Assembly: GCF_001695575.1 (NCBI RefSeq)
Contig: NZ_LUAX01000007.1
Location: forward strand, 310,001 to 374,000
DNA: 64,000 bases
DNA from: Vibrio europaeus
GTDB lineage: Bacteria > Pseudomonadota > Gammaproteobacteria > Enterobacterales > Vibrionaceae
Direction of reading: 5' to 3'
The translations under genes were made by a program, and so were the position numbers. Each line of letters begins with the position of its first letter. Within the stretch, counting starts at the first letter, position 1. Below the pieces are notes generated by a model. That model was not told the DNA's origin, ran no database searches, and was given only the letters and a program-made list of their open reading frames with translations. This document shows, piece after piece, positions 25,788-34,583 of this stretch.

Positions 25788-27132
25788 AGCCACTTCCTTG
25801 CTGTTTACTAATTTTCAAACTCAGACCATCGATGGCCTCGACTATGACAATATCTCCACGAGAGAAACCGTCATCACCATGCGCAGCCCAGCGCTCACCC
25901 GCTATATGCACATAACCTTGCGCAGTAAAGCTGTGTTCGACAACCGCTTGCTGACCAATCAAGTATTCGACGCCACTCACCACCTGACTTTGTCTAAGCT
26001 GCAATACTCTGCGTAAAACAAACACAACAAAAGCTGCTGATAGCACCGCTATGGAATAGATAAGATGTAATGAGACTTGCAGCTCAGGTAGATCACTCTC
26101 AATGAGGAATATCGAGCCTAAGACGAAAGCAATGACACCACCAAAGCCTAAAATACCGAAACTTGGCATGAGCGATTCAGCCACCAGAAGACCTATACCT
26201 AGTAGAATTAAACCCATTCCAACGTAGTTCACTGGCAACATCTGAAAAGCATAAGTCGCAATCAGCAGGCAAATCGCACCGACGACACCCGCGACGCCAA
26301 ATCCAGGGCTGTAGAACTCTAGTAACAAGCCATAGATACCGATCATCATTAAGATATACGCGATATTCGGATCGGTAATGGTAGAGAGAAACTGATGGCG
26401 CCAGTCCGGCGTCTTATACTCGACTTGTGCCTCAGCGGTTGCTAGCGGCGTGTTTTTATCATTTAGGCTAACATTTAACCCATCCGATTGGATAAGGAGT
26501 TGTTCAGGGGTATCTGCAATAAGATTGATCACATCTTGCTCTAACGCTTCACTCGATGAAAGTGTGGCAGCCTCTCTAACCGCTTTTTCCGCCCATTCTG
26601 CATTCCTACCCCGCAACTGCGCCAGCGATCGTATATAAGCAACAGAGTCATTAAGCATTTTCTTTTCCATGGCAGACGGCTCATTTGGCGCCTCATCGGA
26701 TTTTTCTGGGCTTGCTCCACCAATACTTACCGGAGTCGCGGCTCCCAATGTCGTCGCAGGTGCCATTGCTGCAATATGGCAAGCATACAAAATAAATGTA
26801 CCAGCACTGGCAGCGCGCGCACCTTGGGGATAGACCAAACACAAAATTGGAATTTGAGAGGCGAGGATCGATTGGTTGATCTCTCTAAGACTGCTGACTA
26901 GGCCACCAGGCGTATCGATTGTCAGCACCAAAGCGGAGATATTGGGAGTCTGGTTTGCTAACGTAATTTCTTCAATCACGTAGTCCCCCACAGCAGGGCC
27001 GATTGCTCCGCTGATATTGATAACAGGAACCACCTTGGTCGCATGAGGCTCTGGCTCACTTGAACTAATAACAGATGGTCCTGACAAAAGTACAAAGCAA
27101 AACAAAAGTGCTTTGACAATCCGCAAGGGCAT
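25765..27132 (-). CDS. NfeD-family membrane-bound ClpP-class protease
   Basis: 455-residue protein with a signal/TM at 5-22, an N-terminal ClpP-like serine protease domain, four or so TM helices (about 240-385), and a C-terminal OB-fold NfeD domain (QAVVEHSFTAQGYVHIAGERWAA, shown in part). The expected nucleophile is S109 in RAASAGT; the expected lysine base is K157 or K158 before NDSVAYIRSL. The ClpP-like half is typical of the long NfeD1b form, which partners with slipins and cleaves stomatin C-termini in archaeal examples. The overlapping slipin gene supports such a pairing. The physiological substrate is unknown. Confidence 0.9.
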   Translation of the reverse strand: MPLRIVKALLFCFVLLSGPSVISSSEPEPHATKVVPVINISGAIGPAVGDYVIEEITLANQTPNISALVLTIDTPGGLVSSLREINQSILASQIPILCLVYPQGARAASAGTFILYACHIAAMAPATTLGAATPVSIGGASPEKSDEAPNEPSAMEKKMLNDSVAYIRSLAQLRGRNAEWAEKAVREAATLSSSEALEQDVINLIADTPEQLLIQSDGLNVSLNDKNTPLATAEAQVEYKTPDWRHQFLSTITDPNIAYILMMIGIYGLLLEFYSPGFGVAGVVGAICLLIATYAFQMLPVNYVGMGLILLGIGLLVAESLMPSFGILGFGGVIAFVLGSIFLIESDLPELQVSLHLIYSIAVLSAAFVVFVLRRVLQLRQSQVVSGVEYLIGQQAVVEHSFTAQGYVHIAGERWAAHGDDGFSRGDIVIVEAIDGLSLKISKQQGSGYDGTNNH

Positions 27133-27209
27133 CTGACTTTCCTATTTTTCAGTCTATTATCAGTTTAGACTATTTAACCCGATCTAATATTGGCGCTTGG
27201 TGTTCAGCC

Positions 27210-27238
27210 CAAAAAAATGGAGAGCCGAAGCTCTCCAT
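27210..27238 (-). terminator. Terminator of the PstS-like gene
   Basis: ATGGAGAGC, TTCG tetraloop, GCTCTCCAT followed on the minus strand by seven T. Confidence 0.9.
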
Positions 27239-27256
27239 TCAAATATTGTCGTGTCA

Positions 27257-28075
27257 CTACTTCTTAATTGGCGTGTAACCGTACTCTTCAATCAAAGATT
27301 TTGCTTGGCTGCTGTTTAAGTAGTGAATGAATGACTTAGAGTCTTCATCAACTTTGTCAGGGTTGTATAGAACAAGGAAAGGGCGAGATAATTCATACTT
27401 ACCCGTGGCGATTGTTTTGTTGCTCGCTTCTACCCCTTCAAACTGGATCGCTTTGATTGAGCTGTCCACTGAGCCTGTAGAAACAAAACCAATAGCTTGT
27501 TTATTGTGGTTAACAATCGTCTTCACCATGCTGTTGCTGTTTACCACTAGGTTATCTGGGTTGATATCTGACACGAGACGACTGTTGATGATTTTCGTCA
27601 ATCCCATCAAGCTTTCAAAGCTGTAACGCGACCCAGAAGAAGCTTCACGCGTGACTACAGCGATTTTTTGATCGTTTCCACCTAGCTGTTTCCAGTTAGT
27701 AATCTTTCCTTTGTAGATATCAAACAGCTGCTCACGAGTGACATTTTCAATCGGGTTAGATTTATTCACCACCACTGCCAATCCATCAAAAGCAATTGGC
27801 TTAACCGTGAGCGATTCATCTTGCTCACTTTCTGTTAGGTAACGAGAGCTCATACCTACATCAGCGACACCTTTCTTAACCAAGGTAATGCCTGCCGATG
27901 AACCGATGCCCTGAACCGCAACGTAGCTGTCTGGGTGAGTGTTGTTGTAATCTTCTGCGAGCACATCCATGACACGAGCAACCGAAGTCGAGCCTGAAAC
28001 ATTCACCTCTTTAGCCAACGTTGGCACTGAAAACAGTGATGTAGATAAAAGTGCAGCCAACGCAACACGAACCAT
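27257..28075 (-). CDS. pstS: Phosphate-binding protein, PstS family
   Basis: Periplasmic phosphate-binding protein of 272 residues. Signal peptide ending TLA-KEVNVSG; phosphate-site segments SGSTSVARVM, IGSSAGI and REASSGSRYSFE; the KGKITNWKQLGG motif. Start at ATG with GGGGAG upstream. No pstCAB genes adjoin it here, so it is either a stand-alone second PstS or serves a transporter elsewhere. The family is clear; that the ligand is phosphate is inferred from it. Confidence 0.88.
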   Translation of the reverse strand: MVRVALAALLSTSLFSVPTLAKEVNVSGSTSVARVMDVLAEDYNNTHPDSYVAVQGIGSSAGITLVKKGVADVGMSSRYLTESEQDESLTVKPIAFDGLAVVVNKSNPIENVTREQLFDIYKGKITNWKQLGGNDQKIAVVTREASSGSRYSFESLMGLTKIINSRLVSDINPDNLVVNSNSMVKTIVNHNKQAIGFVSTGSVDSSIKAIQFEGVEASNKTIATGKYELSRPFLVLYNPDKVDEDSKSFIHYLNSSQAKSLIEEYGYTPIKK

Positions 28076-28253
28076 AATAAACTCCCCACTAATAGATGCG
28101 ACTGGTTATAACTAAACAGCGCTATGTTATTGCGGTTAGATGACATTTTTGTGAAAGCCTATGCAGACAATGAAATATCTAGTACATACTATGCTTAGGT
28201 TAGAGAAGTGTAACCTTTTGCACAGATACTCATATTGTTGAAGTGAGAGCGTC

Positions 28254-28607
28254 ATGGGGCTAGTGAGTTTACTACAACGTCAAGTAGAGAGCAGAGCGGA
28301 GCTTATCTGTAAGCAACGCAATCAAAGTACGCCTGCTGAATTGGGCAAAGCAAGCTTTGAAACCATGAACAATGGCGTCATTTTTATCAAGCAGCATTTT
28401 TTACTTGATTCGAGCCATTGCAATTACATGAATCCAATCGCGAAAGTGGCGTGGAATGGCGAACTCAATCAATGGCAGCTGTTTATGCCACAAGAAACGG
28501 ATAGTGAGCAGTGGGTGCCCTACCCATATTTAGCTCAAAGTAGCGACCTAACCGCTATCATGCGCGAAATCGATAAAGACCCGAAAGAGATGTTTTGGCA
28601 GGATTAG
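28254..28607 (+). CDS. Small conserved protein, possible DUF3024 member
   Basis: 117-residue cytosolic protein with no signal or TM. The central part (IAKVAWNGELNQWQLFMPQ, then WVPYPYLAQS) resembles the short DUF3024 proteins, whose function is unknown. It starts at ATG with AAGTGAGAG upstream. It is monocistronic, and its stop lies in a hairpin shared with the convergent outer-membrane gene. Confidence 0.7.
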   Translation: MGLVSLLQRQVESRAELICKQRNQSTPAELGKASFETMNNGVIFIKQHFLLDSSHCNYMNPIAKVAWNGELNQWQLFMPQETDSEQWVPYPYLAQSSDLTAIMREIDKDPKEMFWQD

Positions 28608-28625
28608 GAGAGCAGGTGCTCTCCT
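28606..28625. terminator. Hairpin between convergent genes
   Basis: AGGAGAGCA and TGCTCTCCT with a 2-base centre, located between the stops of the small DUF3024-like gene and the outer-membrane gene. T tracts are poor on both strands, so termination strength is uncertain. Confidence 0.5.
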
Positions 28626-28637
28626 ATCACTATTGTT

Positions 28638-29255
28638 CTAAAACTTGTAAGTCGAACCAATGTAGAAAGAACCCATACCCAAAGTATGTTCTGTGGTTTT
28701 CTTGGTTAACGAATCTTCAACGTCCGCAGCAAACGCGTCAACTTCATAGCCAGCTCTAACCGCCCAACCATCAAACATTGCAGGTGCATACTCAAGGCCG
28801 AGTCCTGCACGTACGGCAAACGTATTTGAAGATTTGTTGTTCAAATAGGCTGTCGAACCAGCATTTCGCACATCCCAGCTAACAATACCTGCACCAATTA
28901 CCCCGTAAGGTCTAAGACCGTTGTCAAAGGTATAACCTAGGTTAGCCGCAACGATTAGAGACTCACTGTCCATCGTCAGTGCTTTAGTGTTAGACAATTT
29001 CGTGTTTGCTGTACCGTACTTAGTGTACTGAGCTTCAATCGCAGCAATCTTGTTGAACTGATAACCACCGATCAGTTTGAATGATGCTCCATCTGTTTCA
29101 GTAGAAGTCGCGCCATTAGTAACACTTTTGCCAAATCCATCATCGGCGTAGCTCGTATCACCGATACCCGCACCAATATAAAAACCATCAACTTTCTGAG
29201 CTGCAAAAGTCGGTAGCGCTACAAGCGCTGCAAGTAAAACAACCTTTTTCATCAT
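28638..29255 (-). CDS. Outer-membrane beta-barrel protein, OmpA/OmpW-like porin family
   Basis: 205 residues with a signal peptide (MMKKVVLLAALVALPTFA-AQ) and alternating beta strands characteristic of an 8-stranded barrel: GFYIGAGIGD, KLIGGYQFNKIAAIEAQYT, YTFDNGLRPYGVIGAG, VRAGLGLEYAP and the terminal FYIGSTYKF. It resembles small porin-family proteins in Vibrio with no assigned function. There is no OmpA peptidoglycan-binding domain. Monocistronic. Confidence 0.82.
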   Translation of the reverse strand: MMKKVVLLAALVALPTFAAQKVDGFYIGAGIGDTSYADDGFGKSVTNGATSTETDGASFKLIGGYQFNKIAAIEAQYTKYGTANTKLSNTKALTMDSESLIVAANLGYTFDNGLRPYGVIGAGIVSWDVRNAGSTAYLNNKSSNTFAVRAGLGLEYAPAMFDGWAVRAGYEVDAFAADVEDSLTKKTTEHTLGMGSFYIGSTYKF

Positions 29256-29427
29256 TCTTGCCTAATATTCCCTAATAAACTAAATCGGTTACAAATTATA
29301 GGAATATCCAATAAGCGTCTTTATGCGAAATGTATAGAATTGTCTGAGCTTTGTCATACATCAGTCAAATGACTAACTAAAACACATTTTAACAGCAAAT
29401 TAATTTAATAAGACCAGCGCAACAAAA

Positions 29428-29448
29428 AAGGCGCTGTAATAGCGCCTT
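29428..29448 (-). terminator. Terminator of rnb
   Basis: AAAGGCGCT, ATTAC loop, AGCGCCTTT then T run on the minus strand. Confidence 0.88.
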
Positions 29449-29473
29449 TGGGTAACTTTAATGAATTGATTTG

Positions 29474-31477
29474 TTACTCTGCTGAGGTTTCAGCTTCTGT
29501 CGTTGTCTTCACTTCTTCAAAGATTTGTGTTGGTTTGGCTACTAGGCTGCGGTTTTCCTGATTTACGTCAGTCAGAACCACCTCTAGCACATCACCTAAG
29601 CGGTAAGTCACTTCCTTATCGATTGAAACCGTACCATTTTCACCATTGCACTCTAGGCGCTCTTTGTTGGCTAAGATGAGTGAGCCTGGGATAAATGCCG
29701 CAGCGCCATTTTCAATCAAGCGGATACGCATACCAGCACGGTTGATATCGAAAATCTCACCGTTGAACTTAGTCTCTTTAGCAGGTTCGTCTGCAAGGGT
29801 ACGAGCATATAGCCAATCACCAACATTGCGCTCAGCAATCTTGTGGTGCTTGCGATGAAGCGCTAGCTCTTCACCGACACTATCATCGGCAGTCTGCACT
29901 GGTTCTTTGCCTAAGATGTGCGCTTTAAGCATACGGTGGTTGATCATATCGCCATATTTGCGAATTGGTGATGTCCACGTCGCGTATAGGTCAAGACCCA
30001 TTGCATAGTGCGGTAGAGGCTGGTTACCCATTTCGCTGTAAGCTTGAGCTTTGCGGATTCGGTTATCTAGGTAAGAAGTTTCTTGACTTCCCAACCAACG
30101 ACGCAGCGCCGCAAACCCTTCTAGAGTCGCGATAGATTCAGCGGTAAACGGCAGTTCACCTTCTGGGTTTACCAGATTGACGACATCTTCAATCTTTTCC
30201 GGTTTAAAACCTGCGTGAGTGTTAAACACACCCGAATTAAAGCTTGATTGCAGCGTTTTACCCGCACAAATGTTTGCTGTAATCATCGCTTCTTCTACTA
30301 GGCGGTTAGCGCTACGACGCATGTCGGCATGAATAGCAACAACATCGTTATCTTCACTCAGTTCAAATCTGTAGTCTGGGCGGTCAGGGAAGACGACCGC
30401 ATGAGTTTCACGCCACTCAGCACGAGCACGTGAGAAGTCATAGAGGTCACGAACGATCTCTGCAATTTCTTCGCTTGGTTGCCAAGCGTCTGAGCCGCCA
30501 TTTTCAATCCAATCGGAAACATGGTCGTAAGCCAATCGAGCATGAGATTTAATGTTGGCAGCAAAGAACTTAATGTCATCGCCGATAACACCCTCTTTCG
30601 TCACGGTCACACTACAACATAGAGCTGGGCGCGCTTCACCCTCAATCAATGAACATAGATCATCGGCGAGGTCACGCGGAAGCATTGGAATATTTCTACC
30701 CGGTAGATAGATGGTAAAACCACGTTCGCGCGCCACTTTGTCCATATCACTATCAGGTGTGATGTAGGCCGTAGGATCGGCAATCGCAATCGTCAGTTCG
30801 AAATCACCAGATTCTGTCTTTTTAGCATGAAGTGCGTCATCCATATCTTTGGTTGACTCACCATCAATGGTCACAAACGGAACGTGTGTCATATCGGTGC
30901 GTACAAGATCAGCGTCGTCTTTTAGCTCCCAGCTATCTAGTCCTGCTGGTTCGCTATTTGGCAAATCGTTTTGCGCCAACGTTACCCACCAAGGTGCTAT
31001 CTTGTCGTCTGCATCAGTAATTTTGTCGCTGATTTCGACAAAGAAGCCATTATCACCCTTAAGTGGATGACGAATAAGGTGTGCAACCACCCAATCACCC
31101 TCTTTAAGATCATCACTCTTGATGCCTTTACGTGTCTTAGCTTTTAAAGATAACTTCTTAAGTTGAGGATGGTCTGGCGTAACGTTCAGTTTGCCTTTGA
31201 ATAGTTTAACTCGGCCAATAAAACGGTTAAGCCCTTGTTCAAGTAGCTCTTCTGGTTCAGCTTGCTCGCGATCTTTCTCTGTACGAATGATCGCTTTTAC
31301 CTTGTCGCCGTGCATACATTTTTTCATGTACGGAGGTGGGATAAAGAAGCTTGTCTTATTATCCACTTCAAGGAAACCAAAGCCTTTCTCTGTCGCTTTG
31401 ATTGTGCCTTCTTTTTTAGGCAGGGTTTCTTGGATTTGCTGCTTAAGTTGAGCCAGTAGAGGGTTATCTTGAAACAT
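29474..31477 (-). CDS. rnb: Exoribonuclease II
   Basis: Cytosolic 3'-5' exoribonuclease that degrades single-stranded RNA processively. 667 residues: two N-terminal cold-shock domains (EGTIKATEKGFGFLEV at the first), the RNB catalytic domain with TIDGESTKDMDDALHA holding the metal-binding aspartates and the WTSPIRKYGDMINHR segment, and a C-terminal S1 domain. Length and order fit RNase II (about 644 in E. coli) rather than RNase R. Monocistronic and divergent from deaD, so two RNA-turnover genes share a control region. Confidence 0.95.
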   Translation of the reverse strand: MFQDNPLLAQLKQQIQETLPKKEGTIKATEKGFGFLEVDNKTSFFIPPPYMKKCMHGDKVKAIIRTEKDREQAEPEELLEQGLNRFIGRVKLFKGKLNVTPDHPQLKKLSLKAKTRKGIKSDDLKEGDWVVAHLIRHPLKGDNGFFVEISDKITDADDKIAPWWVTLAQNDLPNSEPAGLDSWELKDDADLVRTDMTHVPFVTIDGESTKDMDDALHAKKTESGDFELTIAIADPTAYITPDSDMDKVARERGFTIYLPGRNIPMLPRDLADDLCSLIEGEARPALCCSVTVTKEGVIGDDIKFFAANIKSHARLAYDHVSDWIENGGSDAWQPSEEIAEIVRDLYDFSRARAEWRETHAVVFPDRPDYRFELSEDNDVVAIHADMRRSANRLVEEAMITANICAGKTLQSSFNSGVFNTHAGFKPEKIEDVVNLVNPEGELPFTAESIATLEGFAALRRWLGSQETSYLDNRIRKAQAYSEMGNQPLPHYAMGLDLYATWTSPIRKYGDMINHRMLKAHILGKEPVQTADDSVGEELALHRKHHKIAERNVGDWLYARTLADEPAKETKFNGEIFDINRAGMRIRLIENGAAAFIPGSLILANKERLECNGENGTVSIDKEVTYRLGDVLEVVLTDVNQENRSLVAKPTQIFEEVKTTTEAETSAE

Positions 31478-31942
31478 CTATCTTGTTTTACCGAGTAAGT
31501 AACCGAAAATTGCGCCCACTATATCACCGAGCCCTTGCCCCTGCTAGCGTAGAAGCATGACAATCTGGTGTTTTACGAACAATTCAGTCAGTTAGCAATC
31601 ACCTAGATTTGTGGATAAATTTCGCACTTAATGCATCTGGATGAACAAGAACTACACAAAAATTCTCAGATCAGGAAAAAATTGTGATGAAATTCAATTT
31701 TTTCTAGCTTTTTTTGTGCTTTTAGGGAATAATCCGCCCCCTCATATTGGTGCCCCCCCTATCTGTTTATAGAATTTTTAGATGAACGGATAGTAATGAA
31801 CACCGATATCTCTTACGTCCCTAGTGGCTTGATGCGATTTACGACTTTTCCGCATCTGAACGGAATCAGCTCTCAACTGGATTGGTATTGGAATTGGTAG
31901 AGCTCGTGGGACCTTTTGTTGACATTATATAGTAGGATCCCA
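31478..31942. promoter_or_regulatory. Divergent rnb/deaD upstream region with long deaD leader
   Basis: 465 bp separate the start codons of rnb and deaD. The deaD side is AT-rich to about 31730, then holds a C-rich patch, a three-codon mini-ORF (31782-31793) and a 34-codon ORF (31796-31900). A long untranslated leader is known for deaD/csdA in E. coli, linked to cold-shock and translational control. Confidence 0.55.
31796..31900 (+). CDS. 34-residue leader ORF upstream of deaD
   Basis: ATG 31796, with AACGGA five bases upstream, opens a frame of 34 codons ending in TAG at 31900, 42 bp before the deaD ATG. The product ends in Asp-Trp-Tyr-Trp-Asn-Trp, three tryptophans and a tyrosine in the last six codons. 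E. coli also has a small ORF (yrbN) just before deaD, but I see no sequence resemblance. This may be a translated regulatory leader or simply a small protein. Expression is unproven. Confidence 0.5.
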   Translation: MNTDISYVPSGLMRFTTFPHLNGISSQLDWYWNW

Positions 31943-33886
31943 ATGACAGATTCTGTAATTCAGTTTAGCGATCTAGCGCTTAACGACTCTATCCTTTCAG
32001 CTCTTGATGGTATGGGTTTTGTTTCACCAACTCCAATTCAGGCTGCTGCTATCCCGCACCTACTGGCTGGTAGAGACGCACTAGGTAAAGCTCAAACTGG
32101 TACTGGTAAAACTGCAGCTTTCTCTCTACCTCTTCTAAACAAGCTAGACCTTGCACAGCGCAAGCCTCAAGCAATCGTACTTGCTCCAACTCGTGAACTA
32201 GCGATCCAAGTAGCGGCTGAAGTTAAAAACTTAGGTCAAAACATCGCTGGTCTTAAAGTTCTTGAGATCTACGGTGGTGCATCGATTGTTGATCAAATGC
32301 GCGCACTGAAAAACGGTGCTCACATCGTTGTTGGTACTCCGGGCCGTGTTCAAGACCTTATCAACCGTGATCGTCTACACCTAGACGAAGTACACACATT
32401 CGTCCTTGATGAAGCGGATGAGATGCTAAACATGGGCTTCGTTGATGACGTAACGGAAATCATGGAGCACGCGCCTTCATCAGCACAACGTGTACTATTC
32501 TCTGCGACTATGCCTCCTATGCTTAAGAGCATTGTTGAGCGTTTCCTACGTGATCCAGAAACGGTAGACGTTGCAGGTAAAAACCACACTGTAGACAAAG
32601 TAGAGCAGCAGTTCTGGGTTGTTAAAGGTGTAGAAAAAGACGAAGCAATGTCTCGTCTTCTTGAAACTGAAGAGACTGACGCGTCAATCGTATTCGTACG
32701 TACTCGTCAAGATACTGAGCGCCTAGCAGATTGGCTATGTGCACGTGGCTTCAAAGCATCTGCACTACACGGTGACATTCCTCAGTCTCTACGTGAGCGT
32801 ACTGTTGATCACATCAAACAAGGTGTTATCGACATTCTAGTTGCAACTGACGTTGTAGCACGTGGTCTAGACGTTCCACGTATCACGCACGTATTCAACT
32901 ACGACATTCCATTCGATGTTGAGTCTTACATCCACCGTATCGGCCGTACAGGTCGTGCTGGACGTAAAGGTAAAGCGATCCTTCTAGTTCGCACTAACCA
33001 ACTACGTATGCTTCGCACTATTGAGCGTGTAACTAAGTCATCAATGGAAGAGATCCAACTTCCACACCGTGACAAAGTTGCAGAAGCTCGCGTTGCAAAA
33101 CTTGGTGCAGAGCTTGAAGCAGATAAAGAACATAAAGCACTAGAGAAATTCTCAGAGTTAGTTGAAAAACTACAAGAATCTCTAGAGCTAGACGCGGCAA
33201 CACTGGCTGCCATTCTTCTTAAGCGTCAGCAAGGTAAGCGCCCACTATTCTACATTGGCGAAGACCCAATGATTGAAGCGATTGAGCGTGACAAGCAGCG
33301 TCGTAAAGAACGTCGTGAAGGTGGTCGTGATGGTCGTGATGGTCGTGGTCGTGACCGCAACTTCAACAACCAAGACTGGGATACATACCAGCTGCAAGTT
33401 GGTCGTGAGCAAGGTGTTCAGGTTAAAGACATCGTTGGCGCATTGGCAAACGAGCTTGGCCTAGTTAAAGGTTCAATCGGTGCGATTAAACTAGCGCAAG
33501 GCGAAACTTACGTTCAGCTACCAAAAGCAATGTCTTCTGAGACAGCTAACAAGCTGCGTAAACTACGCATCCGTCAGAAAGAAGTTGGCGCAGTAGTATG
33601 TGACTTTGATGACTTCCGTGAGCCTCGTGGTCGTCGTGACGGTGGACGTCGCGATGGTGGCGGTTACCGTGGTAATCGTGATGGAAACCGCGAAGGCGGC
33701 TACCGTGGTAACCGTGACGGAAACCGCGAAGGTGGCGGCTACCGTGGCAACCGTGAAGGCGGTCGTGGTAATCGCGAAGGTGGTCGTCGTGATGGCGAGC
33801 GTCGCTTTGACCGTAACCGTGGTGGCGATCACCGTGGTAACTACCGTGGCGAACGTGGCCATGGTCGTGGTAACCGCGAAGATTAA
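31943..33886 (+). CDS. deaD: DEAD-box RNA helicase DeaD/CsdA
   Basis: ATP-dependent RNA helicase for ribosome assembly and cold adaptation. Start ATG 31943 has an AGGAT site; the frame extends upstream to a TTG at 31916 without one. Motifs in order: Q-motif, TGTGKT (I), PTRELA (Ia), TPGR, DEAD (II), SAT (III), IVFVRT (IV), ARGLDVPR (V) and HRIGRTGRAG (VI). The DbpA-like/CsdA RNA-binding domain follows at about 475-560, then a long RGG-like tail of Arg-Gly-Asn-Arg-Glu/Asp repeats to the end. 647 residues, close to E. coli DeaD. A palindromic terminator follows. Confidence 0.95.
   Translation: MTDSVIQFSDLALNDSILSALDGMGFVSPTPIQAAAIPHLLAGRDALGKAQTGTGKTAAFSLPLLNKLDLAQRKPQAIVLAPTRELAIQVAAEVKNLGQNIAGLKVLEIYGGASIVDQMRALKNGAHIVVGTPGRVQDLINRDRLHLDEVHTFVLDEADEMLNMGFVDDVTEIMEHAPSSAQRVLFSATMPPMLKSIVERFLRDPETVDVAGKNHTVDKVEQQFWVVKGVEKDEAMSRLLETEETDASIVFVRTRQDTERLADWLCARGFKASALHGDIPQSLRERTVDHIKQGVIDILVATDVVARGLDVPRITHVFNYDIPFDVESYIHRIGRTGRAGRKGKAILLVRTNQLRMLRTIERVTKSSMEEIQLPHRDKVAEARVAKLGAELEADKEHKALEKFSELVEKLQESLELDAATLAAILLKRQQGKRPLFYIGEDPMIEAIERDKQRRKERREGGRDGRDGRGRDRNFNNQDWDTYQLQVGREQGVQVKDIVGALANELGLVKGSIGAIKLAQGETYVQLPKAMSSETANKLRKLRIRQKEVGAVVCDFDDFREPRGRRDGGRRDGGGYRGNRDGNREGGYRGNRDGNREGGGYRGNREGGRGNREGGRRDGERRFDRNRGGDHRGNYRGERGHGRGNRED
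33640..33880 (+). repeat. Arg/Gly-rich coding repeats in deaD 3' end
   Basis: Degenerate tandem units encoding RGNRDGNREGG-type repeats. Examples are the near-identical blocks at about 33667-33705 and 33703-33745. Recombination or slippage here can change tail length without breaking the frame. Confidence 0.75.
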
Positions 33887-33908
33887 TCACTTCTGCTAGC
33901 AAGCATTT

Positions 33909-33940
33909 AAAAGGAGCCAAATTTGGCTCCTTTTCTGTTT
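33909..33940. terminator. Bidirectional terminator between deaD and the GNAT gene
   Basis: A 26-bp perfect palindrome, AAAAGGAGCCAAA and its complement, followed by CTGTTTT on the plus strand. Confidence 0.85.
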
Positions 33941-33955
33941 TAAGGGAATAGAAAA

Positions 33956-34388
33956 CTAAGAAACTGAACGGTACTCAAACAGGTACTCGTCGTCTGTTTC
34001 ACCGACTTGAACAAACCCCATACGCTTGTACAAGTTTTGTGCAGGGTTGATTTTGAATGCGCTCAACGCAAGTCCGCATTGCTTCTCTGCGGCTTCATCA
34101 ATTAATCGTTGAATCAATTGACTGGCAATTCCCTTACCTTGAAATTTGGGATGCACTTGAATCAGGTCAAGGTAGATTTCATTCTTTTCCTGATTAAAGA
34201 TCACGCGATGAAAACCGACATCCTCATCATCTACTTGGATAATCTTAGCGTGATCAAATTCGAAGTCTAGGTTACGTAATGCGGATGCTCTAGAAGTACT
34301 ACCGCCAGTACTCTCCCATTGTCAACGTGCGAAGCTCAACCAAATATTCGATGTCTGACGGTAAAGCTTTACGCAAAGAAAGTTTCAT
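33956..34388 (-). pseudogene. GNAT acetyltransferase, frameshifted
   Basis: The minus-strand frame 34204-33956 encodes the C-terminal half of a GNAT enzyme (LIQVHPKFQGKGIASQLIQ is the acetyl-CoA-binding motif A). An ATG at 34388, with a natural-looking start (MKLSLRKALPSDIEYLVELR), leads into a stop at 34301-34299 after 29 codons. The 433-bp total is one base over a whole number of codons. Shifting frame at about 34296-34313 restores a continuous protein of about 143 residues. The break sits inside GTACT-ACCGCC-AGTAC, a hairpin-forming sequence. So the gene is either inactivated or mis-sequenced. The substrate is unknown. Confidence 0.75.
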
Positions 34389-34534
34389 AACGACCTCTTG
34401 TGATTTATCTGTTCCACTGACTTACCGTTGCATTATATGCCTATAGGTCAATAGCGATAGTCTGATATGCCGAATCTCAGGCAGTATTCTTGTTGCACTG
34501 GACTATTTCCAAGCTACTGCCTGTAAAAGGGCAA

Positions 34535-34567
34535 GAAAAAAGCCATTTGGCAGAACCAAATGGCTTT
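34535..34567 (-). terminator. Terminator of the second DEAD-box helicase
   Basis: AAAGCCATTTGG, five-base loop, CCAAATGGCTTT then TTTCTT on the minus strand. Confidence 0.9.
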
Positions 34568-34583
34568 CTTAGTTTAACTCTGA

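Noticed and set aside
33546..33920. Several long ORFs antisense or out of frame to the deaD 3' end (His/Gly- or Thr/Val-rich)
   Set aside because: They are frames opened by the repetitive Arg/Gly coding sequence; the low-complexity products are artefacts.
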